In this document: positions 50,302-61,283 of the stretch, in pieces | Numbering within the stretch: the first letter of the stretch is position 1 | Layout: the number at the start of each line of letters is the position of its first letter | NCBI GenBank assembly: GCA_003344405.1 | Contig: NOWV01000195.1 | Coordinates: 1 to 64,000 of the forward strand | DNA from: Trichoplax sp. H2 | Lineage: Eukaryota; Placozoa; Uniplacotomia; Trichoplacea | Reading direction: 5' to 3' | DNA length: 64,000 nucleotides | The notes under the pieces: model-generated | The model's database searches: none | Seen by the model: the letters and a program-made list of their open reading frames with translations, nothing else | What the model was told of the DNA's origin: nothing | Program-made: the position numbers and the translations under genes

Positions 50302-52083
50302 ATGCAAGTAAAATACAATTTTTACATTTCATCAAATGTTTAAACTATAATATGATTAGACTACATTTCAGTAGTTTAACTTTGATACTACTAGATATGT
50401 ATGATATTCAAATTTATAGCTCAAATTATATAATGGAGTCATTAGTTCACTAGAGCATTGTTGTATTGACCTAAAAATGAAAAATGAAGATCGATATCTA
50501 TTATCTTTATTACTTCACTTTCATAGAACTATTCTCTTCTTAGTTTGTTGATTTATTAGTAGCACGATTTCAAATAATAAAGCAAATAAAATTATGGATT
50601 CATTTACTGAACAGAATCATAGGCATAAAGAATTTTTTGCTCGTATGAGTGTTATTTTATCTTAAGAATTAAATGCTATATCTACAGTATGCTGCATTGA
50701 TTACTGTAACGAAACTTAGTATTGTGATCGTAGACTTTTAGCCATGTTAGTAAGATGTACGGAAGCACGACTTTCTATATTTATCTTAAGACGTATTTGG
50801 TAGCTCGCTACTATGGACTGCAGTGGTAGATTCTATGCTATAGTATAGAAGACTATATATAGCAAGATGTTGAGTTACTATTAAGGCTAGAGGTAAGAAT
50901 AGAACTGTAATCTATATATTAGGATATGCTTAGTTTACCGTACTTTGACTGCCAAGAATAATATCTACGAAAATATTGTACTTGTTCCCATATCGGATTA
51001 ATGATGGTCCGCTGTAAAATGTTGCCACTAATAATAATTTGACTATGCGTAAATTAAAGTAGAATAACGCTATGCTGATTGTGGCTGTGACTGGTATAAA
51101 ATGAATATACGCTGGCAACTTTAGACTATTCAGTTCGTTCGTTCTAGAAGTTCTTCAATAGTTGTATTTGGCTAGAGTAGAGCTGTGTGCAACTAGCCTT
51201 TGCATTAGATCTAATAAAGTTCTAATTTTCTACTACTTGGGAATTTTCGTGATTGGATTTTATCATAATTACATATAATTATTTAACGAAATTTGATATT
51301 GATAACACCTAAAATCGATAAATTCGCTATGGTTATGTACTTAAGAATTCTAAAAAATGTTTACAATTAGCTATCTAGTAAGCACCCATCTTCCTTTATT
51401 GCAGTCTTGTAGGGAGAATGAATAGATGAAGAAGAATACTTTAAGAATTGCTTTGATGTTAACAACAGTAATTATTGACATTTCCTTTTTGTAACTAATT
51501 TATTCAATTATCTGCTCCTACTGCAGAAATTCTTGATATTTCAAATGTAAAGGACAATAATATTGCAATAGGCAGCTATAAAATTGAAAAAAGTACACTA
51601 TTTAAATTTAAAAATAACTCTATAAGAGTGTCAACTATTATTAATTGCTCATCCTTCTACCGGAAAAAATTAATAACTGTATCTTACAGTTAGATTAGTA
51701 ATTATAAGAAATTATAGTATAGGTAAACATATTAGAGATTCATCATAGCGAATATAAAATGAAGTAACAGGAAACAGTAAAATAATGCAGTTATATCTTT
51801 GATAAATACTCGCATACAATGAAATATGATGATATTAACTGTATCATATCCAAAAAATATTATAAAGGTACCTTGATTAACAATAATATAGCGTTCCTGC
51901 TTCTTTCACCACAGAATTAATTTACAATATAGTCTTCGTGTAATTACTACAGTTAAATAAATTAAAAAGACGAAAAATAGTCTAAATTATAGATTTATGA
52001 TCACCATTAAAGGCCGATTTAAATACTTTCACCGTAATCGAATGTCAATAAATAAAGTTTCCCAGGCACGATGTTTACTAGTA
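50302..52083. other. Intergenic, no gene recognised
   Basis: AT-rich, with no open frame beyond 62 codons that shows coding character. Nothing recognised. Confidence 0.5.
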
Positions 52084-52700
52084 TGTCACAATCACGTTTT
52101 TGTGGCATAGTATCTCTACTTATCGTGTAAAACTTAGCTAAGTACGGTACAATCCCGACACTGAACAAGTGCTACTGGAACTACGCTTCCTATTAGAATA
52201 CCAACTTCTCGGGTGTGGGACTACACTTCTTTGACCGTCACTAGGTTACTCGATTACACAAGTAGTTAAGCCTAGGCTTTTGAACAGATAACTATCACTA
52301 CAGCTTATTCTCTTCTATGCCTTTCTCCTCGTCCACATTACATCATAGTTAGCCTTTATATACTTTCTAAGATATTTACTATTTACATTAATCTCACGTA
52401 GGAGATTTCACAACCATAACCTATCCAGTAATAATCTTACAACACGACTACAAATCGTGTCAGCATAAACAACTCTCTAACACAAAGGTTGCACAGCATC
52501 AATATTTATATTTCCCTAGTCTATCCTCATATTCGAATACATACAAAATAACTAAGGACAGTTGATCATCAAAACACCTTACTAACAAACACCATAACAC
52601 ATCAATTTCTATCAATAACAAACACCATAACACTTCAATTTCTATCAATAACAAACACCATAACACTTCTAACTCATCACGGCAAAATGGTACCGTGACA
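52084..52700 (+). mobile_element. Solo LTR-like element, second family, 617 bp
   Basis: Starts TGTCACAATCACG and ends GGTACCGTGACA, with perfect TAGTA target duplications at 52079-52083 and 52701-52705. A TTATATAC TATA-like box lies near 52,356. It contains a 33-bp tandem repeat near its 3' end. A 77-codon minus-strand open frame across that repeat is an artefact of the repeat. Confidence 0.82.
52584..52672 (+). repeat. 33-bp tandem repeat, about 2.7 copies
   Basis: Unit beginning AACAAACACCATAACAC starts at 52584, 52617 and 52650. Copies differ by one or two bases. It lies inside the LTR-like element 52084-52700. Confidence 0.9.
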
Positions 52701-52705
52701 TAGTA

Positions 52706-53073
52706 ATTCATTATGTTTCTTTCATCTTTCATAATTCAAAATTAAAAGTACTGTATATTTGCGATTTAGAATAGAGGTGACCTTGTCCTAAAATAATGCT
52801 ATTTACAGGAAGTAAGGCCAAGATAATAGCTAGGCATTTTATTACTCATTTTCGATTTTGTCTACTCTTCTTAGTTCTCAATTTTATCCTGTTATTTCGC
52901 ACGAATAGTTTACATGCCTATTTAAAATAAAATATGAAATCACTCATTAGTGCTATATATATTAAGATCAAATGAACGAGAGTATTATATCGTTTATACG
53001 TTTCTTTTCGAATTTCTTTCAGGAATTAGATCTAGGCATCATTATCTGTGAACAACTAGCAATGCGCTTCTAT
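52706..53073. other. Unique sequence between two LTR insertions
   Basis: About 370 AT-rich bases. No gene or repeat recognised. Confidence 0.5.
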
Positions 53074-53078
53074 AACTG

Positions 53079-53709
53079 TATTACAGTGTTATATACTGTA
53101 TTATAGTAGAAATATCAATGTTAGGATAATTGTATTAGACTATCCTTATTTAGTTAACTTCTAATTTGGATATACTGTGTTTTAATATAGCACTGACTTT
53201 TTATGACAGTGACACTTATACACATACTGAAATTAATAGTTATAATAGGGAATGTAAATCATCTACTTACAGTTCCAATCATTGTGATTGTAATTTACTT
53301 ATGCTAGATTGTAAATTATCATGGAAATGTTCCGTGATAGGACATATCGTAATCTGACTATTCTGTATTAGTCATTACATGTCTATGTTTGTAAATACTG
53401 TTGTCTGCATTAAGGGAGCAGTAGCTATAATTAATATCTAATTCAGTAAATGATTCCGAGGTTAATTGTATTAACTATGACTCATGAACTATTGAGGAAC
53501 AGTATATAAATGCAGTATATCGTGAAATAAAGAGAATTTCTCCAACTTAGTGTTTAACGTAAAATACGAGGCGTTTAAGTCTTTGTGTAGTCTGCTAGTA
53601 GAGCAAAAGTGTTCGTGATAGTGCAGATATCGTTCCTTGATACGTGGTTCAAGGAATTGACTTATTGATCGTATATTGCGTTATCTTGTTGCAAAGCTGT
53701 TTTGTGACA
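53079..53709 (-). mobile_element. Solo LTR, 630-bp family, copy 4
   Basis: 631-bp copy with + strand ends TATTACAG (a mutated TGTGACAG) and TTGTGACA. It is flanked by AACTG at 53074-53078 and 53710-53714, a perfect 5-bp target duplication. It aligns end to end with copies 1 and 3 on the same strand and with copy 2 inverted. Confidence 0.85.
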
Positions 53710-53714
53710 AACTG

Positions 53715-56236
53715 GTTCAATATAGGTTTTATAATATTGAAAAATGATAATTTAGTAGGCTAGTCAAATAATTTTTTCCTTTATTATTTTGTATTACCTT
53801 AAAGATGGATTAAAATATCTTAAAGCAATAAATTATATGATGATAATGTGATCGGTGATCAGGACTAGATATGGGTGATGTAATTGCAGAGGTAGCTTCG
53901 GTATGTGTTAATTGTTTATACTAACTGTCATTATTTATCGTGGCTTTACAATAACTTTATAAAAGAATATTTTTCATTATGGAAGTTAAACATAGAATTT
54001 ACTCTATGTAGAACTGGAGACAATATGTTAGTGTTATAAAAGCTCTTTTAATAATGATAGTTTAATCAAAGACTGTAGTGTACGGGTTGTTATTCCTAGA
54101 TTCGTAATCTGTCAACTCAAAATTCTGAATTGTTAAAATCGAGCAAATCCCTAATGTGGCACAAAATAGTCAACATCGTATAATTGACTTATAACAACTA
54201 AGTTTATTAACGTCCGTGTATCGTCCGTCGTAGAAGAATTCTAATTTCTTCTCCTCATAATAACAGTCGAAAATAGCTAAGATAAACCGGATAATTGACT
54301 TAGCCTCCACGATAACAGTTCTATACAACTTATACAAATTATCATCAATTGCTCCTCTACACAGGAGGCATCAATCACATTAGTACATTACTTAATAACC
54401 TTAATTAGTATGGCTATCAGCTACGGCCTTATATAGCGCATACTAAATCTTTGTCGTTTCATCATACTAGCCTTATCAACACTTACTTTATTAAGACTTA
54501 CAGTTCTACACACCTACTATCAGTGTATTACCTACACAAAACTACTGCAATTAGCTAAAATCACTACAAAGACCTATCGAATGTAACTTTTAAAATATTT
54601 TTGTCTTTACTACTACTCAGACTTAATTTTTGTAAAGTGATTTCGAGCTGGTCTACATATCGAGCAGTTTGGATAAATTCATTCATTTAACACGTATTTT
54701 TGTAATGAATTTCGTTTACTGTCATATTCGCTGACGCTTTAACGCAAATTAATTTAATTGATATTCGCTGTTAATATAATCAATCGACTCGATTTGTTAC
54801 GACTCAACCGTTCTTACTGCAGCTTTCCTAATACTTTAAAAATATTTCAAATTGTACCAATGCTAATAAAACCGCTTAAAATGGTTGATTGATTCATGAT
54901 CCTTAGTAACCGATATTTATATATGGAATTTAATCCTGTCATTTGTTGTATATCTGAACGTGACCGTATGCGAAATCGGTCACGTCCATATCGACCGTTT
55001 CCCGAAAAATAGTTTAAGTTGCGCAATTTTTGCTCAAAAATACATTCTCTCCCAGGTAAAATCGAAACTGAGTTAGTTAATGGATACGTATTTACGCGTA
55101 TGTGTTTACTATGGTAGCAGTGGTGCCATTTTAGACAATATGTAAGCATAACCTTTGAAATAGTTATTTTCTTGTATTTAACTGTTACTCTCACAAAAAC
55201 TGAACTTTGTAATACAAAGGATCGTTTTTTACAGTATATTTGCCTCATTCAATCAATTCGTAGAGACAGTAATTTCAAGTTAGTCATCTCTATCCGTCTA
55301 CATTAATTTATAACCTAATTCTATAGCTATTCTGAAGCATATCAATGAAATAAAGTGATATTAATTTGTCATAAAGTAGAACCATTGAATAGGCATGCCA
55401 TAAGTATTTAATTTACAAATCGCTGTAAAGATTATGTTAAGTACAATTGATGATATTCATGCAGCTGAAACTTGAGCAAAATTCTTCTTTAGATCTAACT
55501 ATATAAAGATATTCAAACATAGCTATACTTGCTTGCTACGTCATGAATTATGCCTAAGTCTATTTAACTTTTATTTTCATAAATTTAAAGGTTTAAAGAA
55601 AAAATTCTATCGTGATAATATAAATTTTTTCATTACATATAAATCTGTCATCCCTTGTGTTCGAAAAGTGTTGGGCACCATTACCGAAATAATGTGATAT
55701 GTTATCATAGCGTCAAAAGATTTTATTAAAATGGACTAATAGCCATGTTTAATGATGACACGAACAATTAGATTTTAAAACTCATGATATGACCAAAATA
55801 ATCAATAAATTTTTACTCATTATGCAATACGAATGCTAACTTTTATTCAATGATTTGGCAATACAGTGAATGGAGCCGCATATCTAACAAATGGTTTCGT
55901 TGTAGTGGTAGTAAGTTAATTCGTATGGCTAAGGACAATAAATTATTAGCATAAGAGATTATTCTCTATTGCTTAAAAATGTGCCCGTTTTCATTTTAAA
56001 ATTTACTAATAACAATTTACTGAAGAAAACTAGGACTGTAAGATAGTTTGTTTATTCATGATATTAAGTAGAAGCCAAATATTATAAATTGCGCACCGAA
56101 TTATAATGTCTTGCTTGAGCTATTAAAAATGGTTCAATCTGAGGATTAATCAACTAAATTGCAGCGTCACAACACTTTAAATTCTAGTTAGCAATGACCA
56201 AATTAATGCTGAATAAATAAAGAGAACGGCACCATG
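53715..56236. other. Intergenic with a probable degraded LTR-like segment
   Basis: From about 54,155 (TGTGGCACAAAATAG) to 54,560 the plus strand is C-rich and G-poor, with a CCTTATATAGC TATA-like word. Its style is very like the elements at 52,084 and 58,516, but no matching end or target duplication was found. A 133-codon open frame on the minus strand (54,847-55,248) is listed separately. Otherwise nothing recognised. Confidence 0.45.
54847..55248 (-). CDS. Hypothetical 133-residue open frame
   Basis: ATG-initiated single-exon frame. The product would be basic, with a central arginine-rich patch (GRYGRDRFRIRSRSD) and no signal peptide, membrane segment or family motif. The length is close to what chance allows in a window this size. 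It has no neighbouring exon with compatible splice sites that I could find. It may be a lineage-specific gene or noise. Confidence 0.2.
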   Translation of the reverse strand: MRQIYCKKRSFVLQSSVFVRVTVKYKKITISKVMLTYCLKWHHCYHSKHIRVNTYPLTNSVSILPGRECIFEQKLRNLNYFSGNGRYGRDRFRIRSRSDIQQMTGLNSIYKYRLLRIMNQSTILSGFISIGTI

Positions 56237-57334
56237 TTAATATCTCATGCACCTAGATAAAGCTACGAAAGCTTTCTCTAACTTTCTAGTGTATATTCTA
56301 GAATTTTTTCTTCCCGTAGCTATTTTGGATTTGGCAATATTGTAGCCATTCAAACTGGCTGTGTATATAGACAAGATTTCATCGCACAAAGATTGCGTGC
56401 CTGTAGTTACGGTTCCTGTACAGAATCTGGTTCTTAAATTATGATAAGACTTATATAGTGCATAATTTTCATTTCGTTCTTTGGTAAATTTGGATATATT
56501 TTTTCGTGCAAGATAGAGCATTCTCCGATATTTACGGTAAGTTCTCAGTTCTTGCTGATAACTAGCACACCTTCTTCGCCCAAACATTCTAGACAAATCC
56601 TTTGCCTGTAGCGAAAATAAAAGGAATTGAGGCCCGATTAACGGTAATATTTCCGCTTAAGAAATAGATATTTAATGAATATCTTGAACGTACAGTATAA
56701 ATTTGATTCCTTTAGAAAATAATAAATTATGGTCATAAATTATTACAGTTGGAATCATAGACGCAATGAAATAGATTATACAGCAATAAGATGGAATAAT
56801 TGTTGTATAAAAATATAACAAAAAGTAATATCCTCATTCTGCGTCGCAAATATCATGCCTACATAAAGTATCTAATCAAACTCTTAATTTACCCCAATTA
56901 GAAGGTCTTCCTGATGCTTATTTTCACTATCACTTAGATCTTCTCCGAAGTTCTCAACTTCATCATTCATTTCAGCTTCTTTATTTTCTGTTGTTTCTGG
57001 CTCACGGTTTTCTTTTTCAATTTCAGCGCTATATTCATCTTCGTCCTCATCACTTTGATAAGAAAAATAAAGACCAGTATACTTAAGTAATGAAATATGA
57101 AAGAAACATTGTCAAATAGGTGCATCATCCTTGTACTTCTGACTACCTTTCTTGTGACCCGAAGCCGCGCTTTACTTCATTCCATTTCACATGTGGTATA
57201 TCTTCGACTGGTTTTTCACTATCGATAAAATCATAATTCTGTTGGGATCCTTCTGGTTCAACCACTGCTGCCATCGATATAACCAGAAGTTGTGCTAAAA
57301 TTGCGAAGATGCATAGTCGAGAATTTAAAGACAT
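56237..57334 (-). CDS. Secreted precursor with acidic pro-region and basic four-Cys domain, three exons
   Basis: Predicted 238 residues; family not recognised. Exons 57147-57334, 56893-57052, 56237-56605; introns 57053-57146 (GTAGTC...TCAAAG, phase 2) and 56606-56892 (GTAAAT...CTACAG, phase 0). Residues 1-22 are a signal peptide (hydrophobic LCIFAILAQLLVISMAA). Exon 1 has one Lys-Arg site (EVKRGFG). Exon 2 codes an almost wholly acidic stretch starting SDEDEDEY, about 23 Asp/Glu against 4 Lys/Arg. Exon 3 is a 122-residue, mostly helical-looking domain with about 28 Lys/Arg against 7 Asp/Glu, many Tyr, and four cysteines (RRRC, RFC, SLC, SRC) enough for two disulfides. A tribasic GRRR sits at its start. 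The arrangement recalls charge-neutralised precursors of cationic granule or antimicrobial proteins, or granins (inference). If exon 2 is not spliced it ends in TAA at 56,884, giving a 118-residue acidic form. Confidence 0.75.
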
Positions 57335-58515
57335 GATGCCTATATCAGTATTACTGAAAGAATTTCAAAAATATGTTTTTCCTTAAGAAATATTATCCTG
57401 CAATGTCCTTTCTATAAGATAACGATGAATTGAAGTGCTACTGCTCTAAATAGTTCATTTATATACCCTGTACTCTCGCATTAAAGTATGGACGTTCATG
57501 GTTCATTAGGAATGTACTTATAGTCAGTACTCCACCTTCAATTAATGATGCTTTACAAGGAAAAACAGGTTAACATTTTGTCTTCATTAAGATTACTTTC
57601 GTATTTTTTGTAGATAGCTGTGAATGGTAGCCATTATTTTTTACTAAGAATGCAGGCTTTTGTAATCTTATTGCAGTATGAATTGAAGGGTCATAATTGC
57701 TTTCGATTTATTGTTAAATGATTCAACGCTATATAGTTGATCTTCTTATGACCAAATTAGACTATACAAGTCATTTTGGTCTACTCAAATCAGCAATGTA
57801 AGCTGCATCATGAGGTAAACTTAAATCGCAGTGCTTAATTGTATTTTCACCAGGACATTAATATTATATGTATCAGAGTATGATAACAATATAATAAGTA
57901 GCTTTTAAAATATAATATATTCACTATTCCAGGTGAATCCAATGTTGTTATCAAATCATGGCAATAAGGCGGTTTTAATATAGCATTAGTGACTATAATT
58001 GAATGGCTATGAGTTTCTTGATGCTTATCTTTCTTATTATTGGATGGCAGGCATGCTTTCTATAAATCTTTTTCACTAGGAGTTCTGGCTTTGCAAATAC
58101 CCTATAATTATCACTCAACAATACCATAACCACTAATAAGAATAGCTTTATAATGTCTCTTGAATAGTCGCCATGGCGTCAGTTAGGTAAATAGCTCGAT
58201 CAAAGAATATTTCGATAGGTAAATGACGCTATTATCCAATGGTAAAATTAACTGGGTCGGCATGACTTATCTATCATTGCTGCTAAATTGTAGAAACAGG
58301 TACACAGCTATGTAATAATAATTGCTACAGTCTGAATCTTCAAGTTACTAAAAGCTAAAATAGTAGACGCCAAAACAAGTGATTGAATAGTTTTTCCTAT
58401 TTCTTTAATTATAATTAGAAAAATATTTAGAAAGTTCCTGTTCTGTCGATGTTCAAGAACTTCATTCATTTTAGATTACATTAATTAATAATCTTATGTC
58501 CAATAAGTACAACGG
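57335..58515. other. Upstream flank of the secreted-precursor gene and intergenic DNA
   Basis: Holds the presumed promoter of the minus-strand gene, with the TATA box listed above. No further coding sequence or repeat was recognised up to the LTR-like element. Confidence 0.5.
57458..57465 (-). promoter_or_regulatory. TATA box upstream of the secreted-precursor gene
   Basis: TATATAAA on the minus strand in the context GGGTATATAAATG, about 125 bases before the ATG at 57,334. This spacing leaves room for a short 5' UTR, possibly with a small UTR intron ending TTTCAG near 57,354. Confidence 0.5.
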
Positions 58516-59101
58516 TGTCACAACCCTCACTTGTGGCAAAGGAAAGTAAAGAACTATAGTGTAGTTACTTAAAACTTGGGCTATTTCTCCTAGTACTTTC
58601 AGTTTCTATGAGAGAAGTATTTGAGAACTCGATTTCTCGGCTGATCTCCACAGACAACTGACTAATTATTACACTATTCTTCACGATATGAGTCTTGCCG
58701 TTCTTGAGCAATTACTAACATTATTCTACAAACACACGCGCTTAAATAGGTTTCTACAGTGAATTCCAATATTAACGAGTGAGAATTCATACTTCACAAG
58801 TTACATTAATTAGTATAATACCATTACTAAATATACATGTCGATATTCTCAGACTTAGATAGCTACAAGCTATCAGGTGTTAAGACGCTTAACCTTTGTT
58901 CATATACGGCTCAATTTTTAGAGATTAACACACCTTACGAACCTACAGTAAATTAACTGTTAACAACTTATATTTCTATCTCATTTCTACCGTCCTATTA
59001 TCAGCTACAAACGCATTAAACATAGCACATAACCTTATCTTATCTATTCATAAGCATTCATTAATCAACAGTTACTTAATTAGTAATGGCGTACCGCGAC
59101 A
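58516..59101 (+). mobile_element. Solo LTR-like element, second family, 586 bp
   Basis: Starts TGTCACAACCCTCACTTGTG and ends GGCGTACCGCGACA. Flanks are AACGG (58511-58515) and GACGG (59102-59106), a 5-bp target duplication with one mismatch. Start and end match the elements at 48,565 and 52,084 more closely than their middles do. Confidence 0.75.
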
Positions 59102-59106
59102 GACGG

Positions 59107-61000
59107 CTGCAGTCAGAATTTGCTCCTGATTAAATATTTATGCTTGCTTGGATATCTTTTATTAAACATATAATAAGGAACTCGTGTAAGAATCTCTCTT
59201 AAGATAGTTAAGAGTGAAAAATACGTTGAACTACTCATTCGTGTAATAAATTGTGTTTGATAAGGTACGAATTAATGCACTTTCTTGTTGTTTTAATTAA
59301 TGCGAATGGTGCTATTATGCAGATTATTTGCTGATTTACCAAAAAATAGCTATAATTATAACTATCCGTACAATGGCATATGAACACTATTGACTGTATT
59401 CGTGGGATTGATCACAATTAAAAGATTAATACACAATTATTAGCCGTGAAATCTGTTTATTCAAGTCAAGGTATTAAATTAGATTGAATTTATGACTAGC
59501 TAATACTATATGTGCAATAGATAACACATTTTGGCCGAAATACTTCATAATCTTCATTCTAAATGAAGTATTTAATGCTGCTTCGGTTACTTTGCTGATG
59601 AACTTTATAATTGCAATTTAGCAATTTTGTATCGCACTGACAAAAATCTATCTTTTAATTCTCGGTAAACAACTTCACTCTATCTTCTTTCTGCCAAGAT
59701 AATAGGGCTCATTAGGAATGAGGAACAAATTACTGATGTGTAAAGTAGAAAAGGAGATATTATTATATTTTCTGTATAATTAATTATTAATCCTATTGGA
59801 AATATACTCGAGATGTACTGGTATCATCATTTCACTTGAATACAGATGAACACTACCGTTTTTAAGTGAACGATTAACTCAAAGTATTCGTAAATCCCTT
59901 TTATTCAAGTTTACATTTTGAGAAGCTATCGTTGCGGAGTTGGGTAAACAAAACCCAACACTATTCTCCGCCGCTAATGATGCTTAATATATGGTAATAT
60001 AAGTAATAACATTAAGTATTCAAGAACTTAAGACAAAACGAAATCAAACGCAGTAAAATACTCATTTAGTGAAGTATCCAATTAGATTCTATTAATAAAC
60101 AGTTTATAAAGTGCAATAAAGTGTATTCAAAATATTAAAACTAGAACTAGTGTTGCAGGTAAATTTCACTTTATTACGTAAAATTGGCTCACCTAAATCT
60201 GTCGAAGACTATCTACCTTCAGTCTACAATTGTCTCGCCTATTTCAAATAAACGTATGAATTATATTAAGTTGGTTACACTATCTGCCATAAATATCACC
60301 TAAAAATAGTGAAGATACCAATAAAAACTTATAACCAATGGTATAACTTGGGCTATTTCATACAATCTTATAATTCTGGCCTTAAGCTAACTCGAGGCTG
60401 CATTGCATGAAGTCTAGAATTATATTTTCTATAAACCTCGATTTTACTTAATATTTAAAAATGCACTTAGTTGTTTTTAATAAGTGCTTGCTTTAAGAAA
60501 GCTTTCAATCATCTTAATAGAATTGATTCTTTTAGTTGTTTTCTTAATTTATGCACTCTTTTTTAAATAACTAATCATCCCTTCTCCAAATCCTATTTTA
60601 GTCGATTTCAGACGCTTAATCCATTAATTGAAAGCAATTTATTTACTTTCTACAAAGATCACTGTTAATCTATTGATGAATAAATCAAATCCTTTTCTTA
60701 CTAACAAGGATACAGTAGCTATTACTCCAGAACACTACAAATAAATAGCCCACTGTTACGGTGTTATCTCACCATTTGAATAGATTTACGTAATCTTAGC
60801 TAATATGGTAGAACTGATGATAACTTGATGTTGTTGTTTACTAATTATTGTCGATATATGACCATATTATGTTAAATGGATTGTTTGACAGTATCGGTAA
60901 TATGTAATAATGATTACTATGACTTAATAGAATAATCTTATACTATCTCTTAATCGTAATCATGTGTAATGAGGTATCGAAGTTGTTCTTGTTATTGTTA
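59107..61000. other. Intergenic with one strong stem-loop
   Basis: AT-rich and without open frames of note. The only structured feature found is the nested inverted repeat at 59,934-59,971. Confidence 0.5.
59934..59971. repeat. Nested 12-bp inverted repeat (stem-loop)
   Basis: GCGGAGTTGGGT on the 5' side pairs with ACCCAA and, after a 7-base bulge, CTCCGC on the 3' side, around a 7-base loop. All twelve pairs are Watson-Crick, and the stem is GC-rich in AT-rich DNA. It could be a structured RNA element, a transposon tip or a recombination relic. Confidence 0.7.
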
Positions 61001-61172
61001 CTAGTGCAAACTCCCGTCGCTTTACTGACGGTTTACGATAATGTGCTCATTTAACAGAGGTTCAGTAACTTTATACCGTACCGTGTAGACCTGTCAGAGG
61101 TTCAGTAACTTTATATCGTGTACTGTGTACAGTACTGTACTGTACTGTAATGTACTGTATGCTGTACAAATG
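61001..61172 (-). mobile_element. Helitron-like 3' end joined to GTAC simple repeat
   Basis: On the minus strand this ends with hairpin CCGTC...GACGG (61027-61031 with 61014-61018), nine bases, then CTAG at 61001-61004, followed by T. This is identical in layout to 49538-49687, and the flanking sequence differs from exactly that base on. A duplicated word (GAGGTTCAGTAACTTTATA) and a GTAC-rich repeat (61,116-61,165) lie upstream. Confidence 0.65.
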
Positions 61173-61283
61173 CACGGTATATAAGTCGTCTTTACGTAAA
61201 ATAAAAAGGGCGTTTAAGTTATAAGTTTGCTTAAGGACTTTTATCTTGCGTTTCCTTGCCACAAGCAATTCCGGTTTGTGACA
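61173..61283 (-). mobile_element. Partial LTR-like 5' end
   Basis: On the minus strand it starts TGTCACAAACCGGAATTGC, continues with CTTGTGGCAAGGAAA as in the element at 58,516, and has a CTTATATA TATA-like word before it is cut off at the GTAC repeat. No target duplication is detectable because the other end is missing. Confidence 0.55.

Noticed and set aside
52499-52732. 77-codon minus-strand frame with repeated VLWCLLLIEI.
   Set aside because: Made by a 33-bp tandem repeat, a multiple of three, inside an LTR-like element.
54155-54560. Possible eighth LTR-like element starting TGTGGCACAAAATAG.
   Set aside because: Composition and TATA-like word fit, but I could not find a matching end or target duplication, so it is mentioned only within the intergenic entry.
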